DNA from: Bufo bufo
Taxonomy: Eukaryota; Chordata; Amphibia; Anura; Bufonidae
DNA length: 64,000 bases
Direction of reading: 5' to 3'
NCBI RefSeq assembly: GCF_905171765.1
Contig: NC_053389.1
Coordinates: forward strand, 403,978,645 to 404,042,644
Under the pieces are notes generated by a model. It worked only from the letters and a program-made list of their open reading frames with translations, did no database searches and was not told where the DNA came from. The first letter of the stretch is position 1, and each line of letters starts with the position of its first letter. Shown in pieces: positions 1 to 9,939 of this stretch. The translations under genes were made by a program, and so were the position numbers.

Positions 1-1637
1 AGAAGGTCGAGTGTGAGAAACCTTTGACTGTGCACAGGTCTCACAAGCTGCTACGTAATCCTCAACACTCTTACGTAACCCGGGCCACCAGAACCTCCTG
101 GAAATAAGATCAAAGGTGGACTTGCCACCAGGATGTCCAGCAAGGACAGTATTGTGATGTTTCTTGAATACCTTGTATCGCAGTCCATCAGGAACAAACA
201 ACCTCCCTGGGGGACAAGAATCCGGGGCCCCCTCCTGGACTCCCAACACCTCCATCTCCAATTCGGGGTACAGAGCGGAGACCACCACCCCATCAGCCAA
301 AATCAGAGCAGGATCCTCTGAATCACCTCCCCCAAGAAAACTACGGGACAATGCATCTGCCTTGATATTTTTAACCCTCGGGCGAAAAGTAACCACAAAA
401 TTGAACCTAGTAAAGAACAGTGACCATCTAGCCTGTCTAGGATTCAGACGCTTGGCAGATTGCAGGTAAGCCAAATTCTTATGATCAGTATATACCGTAA
501 CGGGATGAGACGCCCACTCCAACCAGTGACGCCATTCCTCAAAGGCCAATTTGATGGCCAGCAATTCCCTATCTCCTACATCATAATTCCTCTCAGCGAC
601 CGAGAGCTTCTTGGAAAAAAAGCACACAGAACCCATTTTCCAGGAGATGAACCCTGCGACAACACTGCTCCAACCCCCACCTCTGATGCATCCACCTCCA
701 GCACAAATGGCTGAGGCTCATTGGGATGCATCAGAATGGGAGCAGACGCAAAACACTCCTTAATAGCCGACAAGGCCTGCAATGCCTCCTCCGACCAGAC
801 AGAGAAGTCGACGCCCTTCTTAGTCATATCGGTCAGAGGTTTTACAATGGTAGAATAGTTCAAGATAAATTTTCTATAATAATTGGTAAAACCCAAAAAC
901 CGCATCAAAGCTTTCTGATTCTCCGGTTGGTCCCATTCCAGAACCGCCCGGACCATTTCGGGGTCCATACGAAAACCAGAGTCAGAAAGCAGATATCCCA
1001 GAAACGGAAGCTCCTGCACAGAAAACACACATTTCTCCAGTTTGGCATATAATTTATTTTCCCGAAGGATCGACAAGACCTGTCTCACGTGATCCTGATG
1101 GGTCTTCAGATCAGGAGAGTAAATTAGAATGTCATCCAAGTAAATTACCACGAACCTTCCTACAAAATGATGGAAAATGTTGTTGACAAATCGCTGAAAC
1201 ACTGCTGGCGCGTTAGTTAACCCAAAAGGCATAACCAGATTCTCAAAATGACCCTCGTTCGTGTTGAAGGCCGTTTTCCACTCATCCCCCTTCCTTGATT
1301 CTGATTAGATTGTAGGCCCCTCTTAAATCTAACTTGGAGAACACCTTGGCTCCAACAATTTGATCAAAAAGGTCAGAGATCAAAGGAAGGGGATACGGAT
1401 CACGGACCGTAATACGGTTCAATTCCCGGAAATCCAAACAAGGTCTAAGCGATCCATCCTTTTTCTTTACAAAGAATAAACCAACTGCAACCGGAGACTT
1501 AGATAGTCTATTATGACCTTTTGCAAAACTCTCGGCAATATACTTCTGCATGACCTCTCTTTCAGGTTGAGAAAGATTGTACAGCCGAGACTTTGGCAAC
1601 TTAGCCCCTGGGATGAGATTAACTGAACAATCATAGT
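1..1637 (-). pseudogene. pol: Gypsy-1 pol, C-terminal part: RT, RNase H, start of integrase
   Basis: The RT begins with a KSRLYNLS motif near 1597, followed by the conserved CLDFRELN and SKLDLRGAYN blocks. The catalytic YLDD box lies at about 1131-1142. RNase H starts with VEVDASEVGVGAVLSQ-like sequence near 660. The integrase zinc-binding HHCC region follows in the first 290 bases. The reading frame is broken at about 1250-1285 (just before the LVMPFGLTNAP block), at about 600-625 inside RNase H, and again further down. The product would have copied element RNA into DNA in cytoplasmic particles. Frames on both sides of each break align with Gypsy-2 pol, so these are indels rather than a natural programmed shift. 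Confidence 0.88.
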
Positions 1638-1638
1638 T

Positions 1639-1739
1639 GTGGTCAGGACCTAAACGATTGGAAGATGCCCAACCACCACCCCCCTACCTAATTGGCCTGA
1701 GGTGTGCCTTGGCCTCACTAGGTCGGTATGCCTGAAAAA
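1639..1739. repeat. Ngaro outer repeat, left end (copy of 1906-2006)
   Basis: About 101 bases starting gtggtcaggacc and ending cctgaaaaa match 1906-2006 almost base for base. This is the left outer half of the split direct repeat; the bases before it (tcatagtt) are Gypsy-1 RT. Confidence 0.9.
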
Positions 1740-1802
1740 GGGGGCATACCCTGAATGTGATGGTTGAATGACTGAATGAAGAATGGGAATGGGTGGGCAG
1801 GG

Positions 1803-2006
1803 GACGTCCGAATGCCGACGTGCTGCCTGGGAGAGCCAGACTGCTTAAGACAGGTACCGGCCCCTCCCACAAATCCAGGCTAGCCTGCGGCCAGCCTTAA
1901 CACTTGTGGTCAGGACCTAAACGATTGGAAGATGCCCAACCACCACCCCCCTACCTAATTGGCCTGAGGTGTGCCTTGGCCTCACTAGGTCGGTATGCCT
2001 GAAAAA
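1803..2006. repeat. Ngaro internal junction repeat (copies of both outer ends, back to back)
   Basis: 1803-1905 matches the right outer end (6251-6353) and 1906-2006 matches the left outer end (1639-1739). They abut at cactt|gtggt. In split-direct-repeat elements such an internal junction templates circularisation of the cDNA before recombinase-mediated insertion. Between 1740 and 1802 is a short non-repeated segment. Confidence 0.88.
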
Positions 2007-2048
2007 TGGGGCAAAACCCACCAGTGAGGGAAGGATTGGCCTGAGGTG

Positions 2049-4570
2049 CTACTCTGCCAATGTACTGAATGCTTGGACCAGCTCCGCTTGTGGCTCCGGG
2101 ATATACCGTACAAAGCACCCCGAGCGCCAGCGCCCCAAGTGTTCAATGATATGCACAGGGACTCCATGCTGGACGCTGCGGATGCCGCACCGATGCGGAA
2201 AGAATGCCCCGAGAATTGAGCCGGATTCAATCCTACACTGGTCAACAGGATGCGAATATGTTTGATGAACTGGCTGGACGTCAGTGGACCAACAGGGAAT
2301 GGAAGTAATGGGTCGGTGGGGCTGTGAAGACTGAGGGCCAGCAAGAGGTTGTCCAAGACTGTCACTGGACACCATGCGTTTGTGGTCTGGAAGAACTTTA
2401 ACTACATGGCCGGGACCTACCTGCCTTGTTCTGTTGTGAGGCAACTGCAAATGAGTTACTGCCCATCCTGACTAAATCTCCCTTGCGGAGAGCCACCGCC
2501 CCTTGTCTGGCCTGTGTCACTTCACCTGGTCTTAAAAACCCGTAAAACGCCAAGTACATCGCCGCCTTGATCACCAGGCTGGGAAGGACTCCGAATGGTG
2601 ACAATGTGAGAACTTCCGACAGGCTATGAAACGTGTCCCCCTTGATAGGTCGACGGACCAACTTGACCGTGACCTGGCTTTTTTGAATGCCTCTGAGGAT
2701 GGCCTTGATCGGGTGAGCTGAAAATATAGAGGGTCTGTCTGGCTCTTGAAGTGCCAAAAAAAAATGCTGCACCCCAGCCAAATATAGCCTAATGGTGTTG
2801 TAGGATAAAGCCAATACCGAATGACAATAAGACACGAAAGCCACCATATACTTGACCTGACCTGTGTCACCTCTAGGATATGCCAACTTAAAGTTCGAAA
2901 AACCACCCACGCTCGGCGGTACGACCGCAACGTACTGGCCGACAAAGACTTGGTAATGAGTGAACTGGCGACCCCAATCAGAGAGTCTAATCCAAGACCA
3001 GCAGCCGCCAGTCCGGTACCGGGGTGCCCACTGAGTCTGCTTCTGGGTTCTGTAAGAAAAAGCGAGAAAATCAAAACGAGATAAAGCATCAGCTGCAACG
3101 TTGCTGACCCCGTCCAAAAACAGGGCATGAAAATGAAACCCCTGTCCCAGAGCTATCCAGGTCAATCTACGCATGAAAGACCTGATGAGTAACGATTTAG
3201 ATCTGCCCTTGTTAATGATCTCTGCGGTCGCCATGTTGTCAGTGTGGAAAACCACCGTGTGACCCGACCACCTATGCCCCCAGACTATAGCAGCTGCTAC
3301 GATAGGAGAGATCTCGAACAATGCCGACATCTGAGAAAACCCCGGCACCTGTAGCACGTGTGTGGGCCATGAGCCGGCGCACCAATGTGAGCCAAATATG
3401 GCCGCGAAACCTACCGAGGCAGCCGCGTCTGAAAATACGTGTGGAGAATCAGAAGTGGCCCTCGGAATAACCATGGAAATGCCGTTCCACCCACTGAGAA
3501 ATCTGTCCCACATGAACAGATCTGCTCGGGCGTTCGCATTAAGATGCACTGATGCGTCCAAATCACTGGTCTGTTGTAATAAGACTAGCAATCTTGAAAT
3601 GAATGATCTACCCTGAGGAATGATCCTCATGGCAAAGTATAACATGCCCAACAGAGACTGCAATTCTCTCTTGGTGCAAACCTGAGACATGAGCAAGGAA
3701 CGGACACCTGATTTGATTATGTCGAGTTTGTCTTGTGGCAGACTGGCTGACATGGCACGTGAATCCAGAGAGATCCCCAAGAACGTGACAACCTGCGCAG
3801 GCCCTTCTGTTTTGTGTTCGGCCACTGGAATGTTTAACTCCTTGAAGACCTGCAAGAGAACCTGCAAGTCAACAGGTGCCTGTGAGGGTTCTTCGATCAA
3901 CAGAAAATCATCCAGGTAGTGAATGACATTCTGGCAACCCTGTTCCAACAAAATCCATTCCAGTGCCTGCGCTAACCTGTCAACAGACTGGGGCTGCTCT
4001 AGGAACCAACGTCAACTTGGTGGGGAATAGTACGCATCTCTCCATTTGATGCCATGCCACTGCCAGAGAGATGGGCTAATGGGCAGCAGTTTGAACGCAT
4101 CAGAGACATCTGCTTTGGACAGCCAAGCCCCCATGCCTGTCTGAAGAATGACCTGGATAGCCTGGTCTACGGAAGTATACTTCAAGGAAAATTCCTCGGA
4201 CGGAATCAACGAGTTGGGACTAGGAACGTGGGAAGAATGTGTAGCAGACAAATCATGAATCAAACAAATTTATTGGAATATTTTCCCTGCACCACCCCCA
4301 CCGGGCTCACCCTCCAAGTGCAGAAAGGAGGGGACTGGAAAGGACAATTATGAAACCCTTGTCCAGCTCAACTGCCAAGAGTGAATCCACCAGACCAGCA
4401 TGTTTAGAAGCCGACTGCAAGTTGGGGCATTCATGAGTCTGCTGGGGCAGGTTGATGAGCCCAGTGTGAAACCCCCGTGAAACCCTTCCACCAGGAATGT
4501 ACGGAACGGCTGAACCGGATGAAGCTGCAGCAGCTGGTCTAGTGCCTCCACATTCACCCGGCTCAGTCAC
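2049..4570 (-). pseudogene. Ngaro RT, RNase H and tyrosine recombinase, broken
   Basis: From the N-terminus: RT upstream block (4570-4310, with VELDKGF and a GPF-type motif after a frameshift), RT palm (4263-4012, IHDLSA, SKADVSDAF, LLPIS), catalytic YLDD at about 3907-3918, RNase H (VFHTDNMATAEIINKG near 3230, then NVAADALSR), and a tyrosine recombinase domain. In the recombinase, FLRPGE precedes the arginine region, the H-x-x-R motif GHSFRIGAA is at about 2190-2210, and the probable nucleophile tyrosine in FVRYIP is near 2103. The recombinase spreads over two frames at 2365-2049, and the RT over three. A 517-codon open stretch (3951-2398) covers RT box to mid-recombinase, so decay is moderate. 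The enzyme would integrate a circular cDNA without an integrase. Confidence 0.85.
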
Positions 4571-4790
4571 GCCGGCTTCAATGTGCAGACCGTGACCGGA
4601 TGTGCCCTAAAACATGTGGCACAGACATGCAGGAGCCTGCACTGGCTGAAGTTGCAGATGGCGTAGACCACTGCAAACAACACAACAACACCACAAAACA
4701 ACAACAATAAAAAACGAAAAAAAACAACCTGTTAACCCTACGACCTGCTGCCCGTAAGCTGACAAACAAAATGACGGAATCTAAGCCCCT

Positions 4791-4812
4791 CCCCCCCCCC
4801 CCCCCCCCCCCC
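4791..4812. repeat. Poly-C run
   Basis: About 22 consecutive C residues immediately precede the first copy of the 4813-5869 tandem duplication inside the Ngaro element. Confidence 0.95.
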
Positions 4813-5869
4813 AGCAGCGTGAAACGATTGAACGAAAAGCCTTCGAGGCTGACAGGGAGTATGATAGTCGTTTCCACTGACGTATGAAGCGAGCCTGAGT
4901 TTGTGCGAATCTGTGACGTGGCAGATTAATTAAAAACGAATACCGCGGGCTAAAGAACCTACAGACGTGGTAGGTGATGTATGTAAGTATAGGATTTGAG
5001 GAAAACAGACCGTATGACGTATGACACTAGTCTACGAGATGAAACGGGGTGTGTATGTCGTGCGAGCGTGTAGCTGTATTGGCGGATGTACCTATGCTAG
5101 AGGTGTATGGATGAAGCTTGGTGGATAACGTTTTTTTTTTTTTTTGTTTGTTTTTTTATTTATTTATTTTTTTATTTAACAATCCACTTGTACCCTTTTT
5201 TTTTTTTTTTTTCCATTTGAACAACCCACTTTTTTTTTTTGTTTTAACTTTATTTAACAATCCACTTGTACCCCTTTTTTTTTTTTTTTTTTTCATCAAA
5301 CTGCCTGATGTGCGAACTATGTGTCTAAGGTATGTATGTAGTGTATGTGATGAGTGTCAAACATGTGCACAAGCAGCAACTTTGTAAGTAAGCAGCGTGA
5401 AACGATTGAACGAAAAGCCTGCGAGGCTGACAGGGAGTATGATAGTTGTTTCCACTGACGTATGAAGCGAGCCCGAGTTTGTGTGAATCTGTGACGTGGC
5501 AGATTAATTAAAAACGAATACTGCGGGCTAAAGAACCTACAGACGTGGTAGGTGATGTATGTAAGTATAGGATTTGTGGAAAACAGACCGTATGACGTAT
5601 GACACTAGTCTACGAGATGAAACGGGGTGTGTATGTCGTGCGAGCGTGTAGCTGTATTGGCGGATGAACCTGTGCTAGAGGTGTATGGATGAAGCTTGGT
5701 GGATAAAGTTATTTTTATTTTTTTTTAACTTTATTTAACAATCCACTTGTACCCTTTTTTTTTTTTTTTTTTCGTCAAACTGCCTGATGTGCGAACTATG
5801 TGTCTAAGGTATGTATGTAGTGTATGTGATGAGTGTCAAACATGTGCACAAGCAGCAACTTTGTAAGTA
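4813..5869. repeat. Two-copy tandem duplication in the Ngaro upstream region
   Basis: Unit 1 is 4813-5390 (578 bases) and unit 2 is 5391-5869 (479 bases). Both open agcagcgtgaaacgattg, contain the same roughly 290-base unique block with only scattered substitutions, then a T-rich tract with repeated 'aatccacttgtacc', and close 'aagcagcaactttgtaagta'. Unit 1 is longer because its T-rich tract has extra copies of the inner motif. It lies between the poly-C run and the putative 5' leader, so it is noncoding or replaces part of ORF1. The poly-T stretches create spurious phenylalanine-rich open frames that I do not call as genes. Confidence 0.9.
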
Positions 5870-6250
5870 ATCAACTCAGTAATGGCACCAGGACCCAGCT
5901 GCCAGAGTTTAACCTGCTGAGCCCAGATGACTCGCAGCCCCTGTATGAACTTAGATACAGGTTATGCTGAGACAGGCAATGAGCTCCAACTATGTGACAA
6001 TGCTGCCCATTGGTGCCAAAACTTGAATTGCATGTGCCTGAACGCAGTGAGGAGAAGCGATCCTCCGGCACACTTCCCCCTCTCTACACACCCTCCTACC
6101 CTCCTCCACGTTGCCACGCTCCCCAAACAAACCAGTTATCTTGGAAAACGACCTGAACAGCTTGCAGACTGAAGGGAAAGGTACACCCGGCTTCTCTGAG
6201 ATCTGACCCGTGCAGGACGCTTGCTGATGACGTCACACCCGGAAGTAGCA
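5870..6250 (-). other. Ngaro 5' segment between the duplication and the outer repeat
   Basis: This is element sequence by position, upstream of RT on the minus strand. A 66-codon open stretch (6071-5871) is the only candidate for an ORF1/gag remnant. I see no zinc knuckle or other recognisable motif in it. Confidence 0.4.
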
Positions 6251-6353
6251 GACGTCCGAATGCCGACGTGCTGCCTGGGAGAGCCAGACTGCTTAAGACA
6301 GGTACCGGCCCCTCCCACAAATCCAGGCTAGCCTGCGGCCAGCCTTAACACTT
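6251..6353. repeat. Ngaro outer repeat, right end (copy of 1803-1905)
   Basis: 103 bases from gacgtccgaatgcc to taacactt match 1803-1905 nearly perfectly. Gypsy-1 RT-upstream sequence resumes at 6354. Confidence 0.9.
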
Positions 6354-6830
6354 ACGACAAGGAGGCAATTCCTGAGCCCCACCCTCCGAAAAGACATCTG
6401 CAAAATCTGAGAGATACTGAGGTAAAACCGTAGTAGACACACCAGAGATAGATGTGCCAAGACAATTGTCCGAACAAAATTCACTCCAACCAATGATCTG
6501 TCTTGCCTGCCAATCTATAATTGGGTTATGTTTTGTCAACCATGGTAACGACTATAGGAGCCGGCATGTCCTTCATGACAAAACAAGACATGATCTCAAC
6601 ATGTGAATCACTCACCCTTAACTGAATACCATGAGCAATATGAGTGAGACTCCTTTGAGAAAGAGGAGAAGAGTAAATTGCGAAAACCGGAATCTCTCTT
6701 TCTAAAGTGCAAGTACTTAGGCCCAGATTTTGAAGAAAAAGAAAATCAATAAGGTTTACCCCAGCACCACAGTCAAGGAATACTTCAACATTAAATGTTA
6801 TTGAGTCTAGCGCCACCATAGCTGGAAGGA
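6354..6830 (-). pseudogene. Gypsy-1 protease and linker to RT
   Basis: The retropepsin-type core reads VFLDCGAGVNLID near 6750-6790. The usual D-S/T-G active triad is D-C-G here, a likely disabling substitution. It continues through QRSLTHIAHG to about 6540, where a frame change occurs and the QYLSDFADVFSE linker to RT follows down to 6354. In the intact state the protease would cut Gag-Pol during particle maturation. The reading frame then continues across the Ngaro insertion at 1637. Confidence 0.8.
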
Positions 6831-7807
6831 GAAAACGAGTATTACAGGGAGCTTGCATACCTGCTTGCTCCGCCACGCCATTCACACTACCAAGAGTCAG
6901 GGATGTTTTTTTTTTTTCTTTATGTAAACCTCTTTGTGATTCTTTATCATCAACATGAGGTTTAACTAAGGGACAAGCAAAAATAAAATGACCACTTTCT
7001 CCACAGTAATAACATAGCTTATGCAACCTCCTTAAATTCCTATTACCAGAACGGAAAGACACCTGACCCAGCTGCATGGGTTCCTCCCCTACCCCAGAGT
7101 TACATGTCATATCACTCTGGGGAACAGGTGAGACGAAACCACTCACAGAAGGGATCCCTCGCGCGGAGGTAACCTTACACCTCTCTCTAATACGTCTATC
7201 TAACCATACTGCCAAAGACATAGCATTCTCCAATGTATCCGGGTATTTATGAAAAGCAAGGGCATCTTTTAATCTCTCAGACAACCCCTGACAAAACTGA
7301 CTACGTAGCGCGGGGTCATTCCACTCTGACTCAGTAGCCCATCTCCTAAATTCAACGCAGTAAGCCTCTGCAGTATGTTCACCTTGTAATAAATTATGCA
7401 ATTTAGATTCCGCCATCAAGACCCGATCTGGGTCATCATAAATTAATCCCAAGGCTTTAAAAAAAATCTTCCACCGACTGGAGGGCCAGAGAACTGGACG
7501 GCAGAGAAAAGGCCCAGGATTGTGCATCCCCTTTAAGTAGGGATGTGATTATCCCTACCCTCTGACTCTCATCACCAGATGAACGCAGCCTAAAATACAG
7601 CTTGCATGACTCTCTAAAGCGGATAAAGTCATCCACACCCCCTGCAAATCTATCAGGGAGAGCAACTCTAGGCTCCCCAAAAATTTGACTTCCTCCTATT
7701 GCACCTGATGCCAGAGCATTCTGACACCGTGTGACCGAATTGCACAGATCAGCAACCTCTAGGGATAATCCCTGCATGCGATCAACTAGAGCATCCATTG
7801 ACTCCAT
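6831..7807 (-). pseudogene. gag: Gypsy-1 gag (capsid-like region and CCHC zinc knuckle), frameshifted
   Basis: The start at 7807 (MESMDALVDRMQGLSLE) matches the start of gag in Gypsy-2 at 37926, which supports the choice. A capsid-like block (LPDRFAGG, YFRLRS, LKGDAQSWAFSL) runs to about 7460, where a frameshift in an A-rich stretch moves the frame; the gag then continues as GLIYDDPDRV and FCQGLSERLKDAL. The zinc knuckle CYYCGESGHFIFAC (C-x2-C-x4-H-x4-C) lies at about 6970-7015. Gag would package element RNA. The match to Gypsy-2 is collinear throughout. Confidence 0.85.
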
Positions 7808-7853
7808 CTCAAAGCAGCTGAGAAATAGCAGTCTAAGTATTGGCGGGTTATAA

Positions 7854-8394
7854 TGTCATGCTGGGTAGGATACAAGATATCATAGAAACACAGAAAACCA
7901 TGAAATAAGTGTCTAGGCCAGAAGCTGTGGATAAAGGTCACCTAGCAAATCCCTACCAACTCTCCCTGGACTTCTGTGCCCACGTTCAGACCCTGAAGGT
8001 GGGAATAAACGTGCCCCCGTGATAAGACTGAAAAAACCCTAAGATCCCTAAGATAGTGGAAAAGGGGAAAAGAGACAGCCTGCTTCCTCAAGCAAGGAGG
8101 GAGCAGGTGTCTCCCTAACAGCCTAGACAGAACACCAGAGAGAAACAAAACCAACTTATCTGTAGCTGAGCAGAAACAGCAATTCCTTCCTTGCTTCCTT
8201 CCTCACAGCAAGATAGAAGCTATAACCCGCACAGGACACTGGGAAAGGGAGTAATTTAAACTCATACAAACGACCCCACCCAGTGCACCTGGGAGGAGGC
8301 GGGTAGAGCTCAAATCCAAACCCAAAACAAAACAAACTACACATGTGCTGCTAGCCTGGCAGACCTCCGCACATAACCTGAGCAGGGCATGACA
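7854..8394 (-). mobile_element. Gypsy-1 5' LTR
   Basis: The 541-base block is bounded by tgtcatg (7854) and catgaca (8388-8394), i.e. TGTCATG...CATGACA ends as expected for an LTR. On the minus strand it directly precedes a leader, ttataacccgccaatac, that resembles the leader after the 5' LTR of Gypsy-2 (ttataactggccattac), which is the likely primer-binding region. The matching 3' LTR is outside the window, so ends are inferred from structure and from Gypsy-2. Confidence 0.75.
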
Positions 8395-8636
8395 ACTGGA
8401 CAAGCATATGGCTTAGAACAGCTCTCCGACTATTTTATTTGTGAATACATACATGAATTTTTTTTTCAGTGTTTTCAGTGTTTTCTGTGTTTTGTATTTT
8501 CACTGTTGGGTCTATTAAACCAGACAAAGTGGCATTACCACATCACGTGGGAAAACAGATGTGGCAATCAGACACAGTGCAGGAGTTTCCTCCTTCTCCC
8601 AGTCCAGCTTGCGGCAGCCAAGCCACATCCACGAGT
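8395..8636. other. Flank between Gypsy-1 and hAT-1
   Basis: Short unassigned sequence. It could be the left part of hAT-2, separated from the rest (from 13375) by hAT-1 insertion, because acgag occurs just before the left end and just after the right end of hAT-1. The coding evidence is too weak to assert this. Confidence 0.3.
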
Positions 8637-8954
8637 AGTGATAGACGAACATCGGTGGGACAGTTCACGAACACACGTTCGCGTTCAAATATTCGCAAAC
8701 CGAGCATTCGCTGCGGGCCCCATTGACTTTAATGGCAGCGGAACCTAAAAAATCTTCAGGTTATATTTTCAGCCACCAAATACTTACTGGAAGTGCACAA
8801 ATAGTCCCACAATATGGACAGTGACATACCAGAGGAAGATCATTGGCAAAAATTCCCACAAAAAAATATGTATTTTAATCAGGGGCCATTTTTATGCATC
8901 TTAAAGGGAAACTCTCAAAAATGTGCCCTGCTGGAGCCTAGAATTTTTTTTTTT

Positions 8955-9870
8955 TTAGGCCACGGTAGTACAGGCCCCAAAAATTAGGCATTCACCTGAC
9001 CAGAAAAGAACTTGTGATGATGTGGCTGGAGGTACATTAGGCGGTGTGGGGATTAGCTCTGGTAGGCAGGGTAAGCGGACGCAGTACAGAGTCAAAAACA
9101 AGGTTGTAAAGCAAAGTTCAGTGTTTATTCACACATAAGAAAAAACAAGCCAAAGTAACGGTGTTCAGTTTTGGTGCCTGTTCACACGACAAAAAAACTT
9201 TACATGGTCAGCAGTTTTCCACCCGCAGTCCACAGCAGGCTTTAGAGTCCGTTTCCCCAGCATGCGGCTCTCAAGACACAGACTCCACAGCTTCTCTGTC
9301 ATAGAGGATATCCGCACCAGCTGAACGTGCTGGCTGGGTTTTTATATCCCAGCCAAAATCCGGCCTGGAACCGTGGGGAACAGCTACCCACCCTGCTCTT
9401 TGGCTGCCCCCAAAAAGAACCGGCCCAGATCGGCTTTACAGCCTTTCTAACAGCTGAAGTGTCAGACTGCAACAGCAAAACTGACACTTCAGGGAAAAAC
9501 CTGGTTCTTACCTCACCGAGCCCAGGAACCTCAGTCACACGTATCTTCCGTCAATGACGGCCCCTTGTTCCTTCTCACAGCGGTCACTGGATACATTTTT
9601 TACTGTAGGTCAGTACAGGCCCCAAAAATTAAGCATTCACCTGACAGAAAAGAACTTTGTGATGATGTGGCTGGAGGTACATTAGGCGGTCACTGGATAA
9701 AAATGTTACTGTAGGCCAGTACAGGCCCCAAAAATTAGGCATTCACCTGACAGAAAAGAACTTGTGATTATGTGGCTGGAGGTACATTAGTCAGTCACTG
9801 GATAAAAATTTTACTGTAGGCATTCACAGGACAGAAAAGCCTTTTATGCCACTGTATATACATAAGAGAA
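8955..9870. repeat. About 105-bp tandem repeat in the hAT-1 3' region, interrupted by a solo LTR
   Basis: Units share 'caggccccaaaaatta', 'gcattcacctgacagaaaag', 'gtggctggaggtacatta' and 'gtcactggataaaaat'. Copies start near 8966, 9612, 9719 and a partial one near 9818, about 105 bases apart once the LTR at 9045-9579 is removed. Confidence 0.85.
9045..9579 (-). mobile_element. Solo LTR inserted in the hAT-1 repeat
   Basis: The 535-base block starts tgtggggatt and ends ttctcaca (TGTG...CACA). It interrupts the 105-bp unit at a point where other units read ttag-gcgg-tcactgg, and gcgg occurs on both sides (9041-9044 and 9580-9583), a 4-bp target duplication. On the minus strand there is a TATA-like gatataaaaa near 9345 and an aataaa near 9127, in the right order for an LTR transcribed on that strand. 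No internal retrotransposon sequence remains. Confidence 0.85.
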
Positions 9871-9939
9871 AGAGCATTCTTTGTTCTGGGTGGTGGCAGA
9901 TATTTGTGGGCTAGCATGAGGAAATTCAATTACACGTGG

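Larger units (their letters stand above)
1639..6353 (-). mobile_element. Ngaro-like tyrosine-recombinase retrotransposon nested in Gypsy-1
   Basis: The element carries RT, RNase H and a tyrosine recombinase on the minus strand and is bounded by split direct repeats rather than LTRs. Read on the minus strand the order is a1 (6353-6251), coding region, b1 (2006-1906), a2 (1905-1803), b2 (1739-1639). The b1-a2 boundary therefore joins the same bases that form the two outer ends. This is the known layout of Ngaro and PAT elements of the DIRS order. The RT box HYLDDFLLI and the HSFRIGAA recombinase motif favour Ngaro. Flanking Gypsy-1 sequence resumes on each side with no clear target duplication, as expected for recombinase-mediated integration. 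PAT is the main alternative. Confidence 0.85.
1..8394 (-). mobile_element. Gypsy-1: Ty3/Gypsy LTR retrotransposon, cut by the window start and split by a Ngaro insertion
   Basis: On the minus strand the order is 5' LTR (7854-8394), gag (7807 to about 6990), protease (about 6790), reverse transcriptase (6540-6354, then 1637-580), RNase H, and the start of integrase (about 290-1). This gag-PR-RT-RH-IN order is that of Ty3/Gypsy elements. The 3' half of integrase and the 3' LTR lie left of base 1. The body is interrupted by a separate element at 1639-6353. It is closely related in domain sequence to Gypsy-2 at 33132-38664, which has a chromodomain, so Gypsy-1 probably belongs to the same vertebrate chromovirus lineage (inference). 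Several frameshifts make it non-functional. Confidence 0.9.

Noticed and set aside
5118..5387. Phenylalanine-rich, membrane-like small protein
   Set aside because: Encoded by poly-T tracts in the Ngaro duplication; a neighbouring copy does not preserve the frame.
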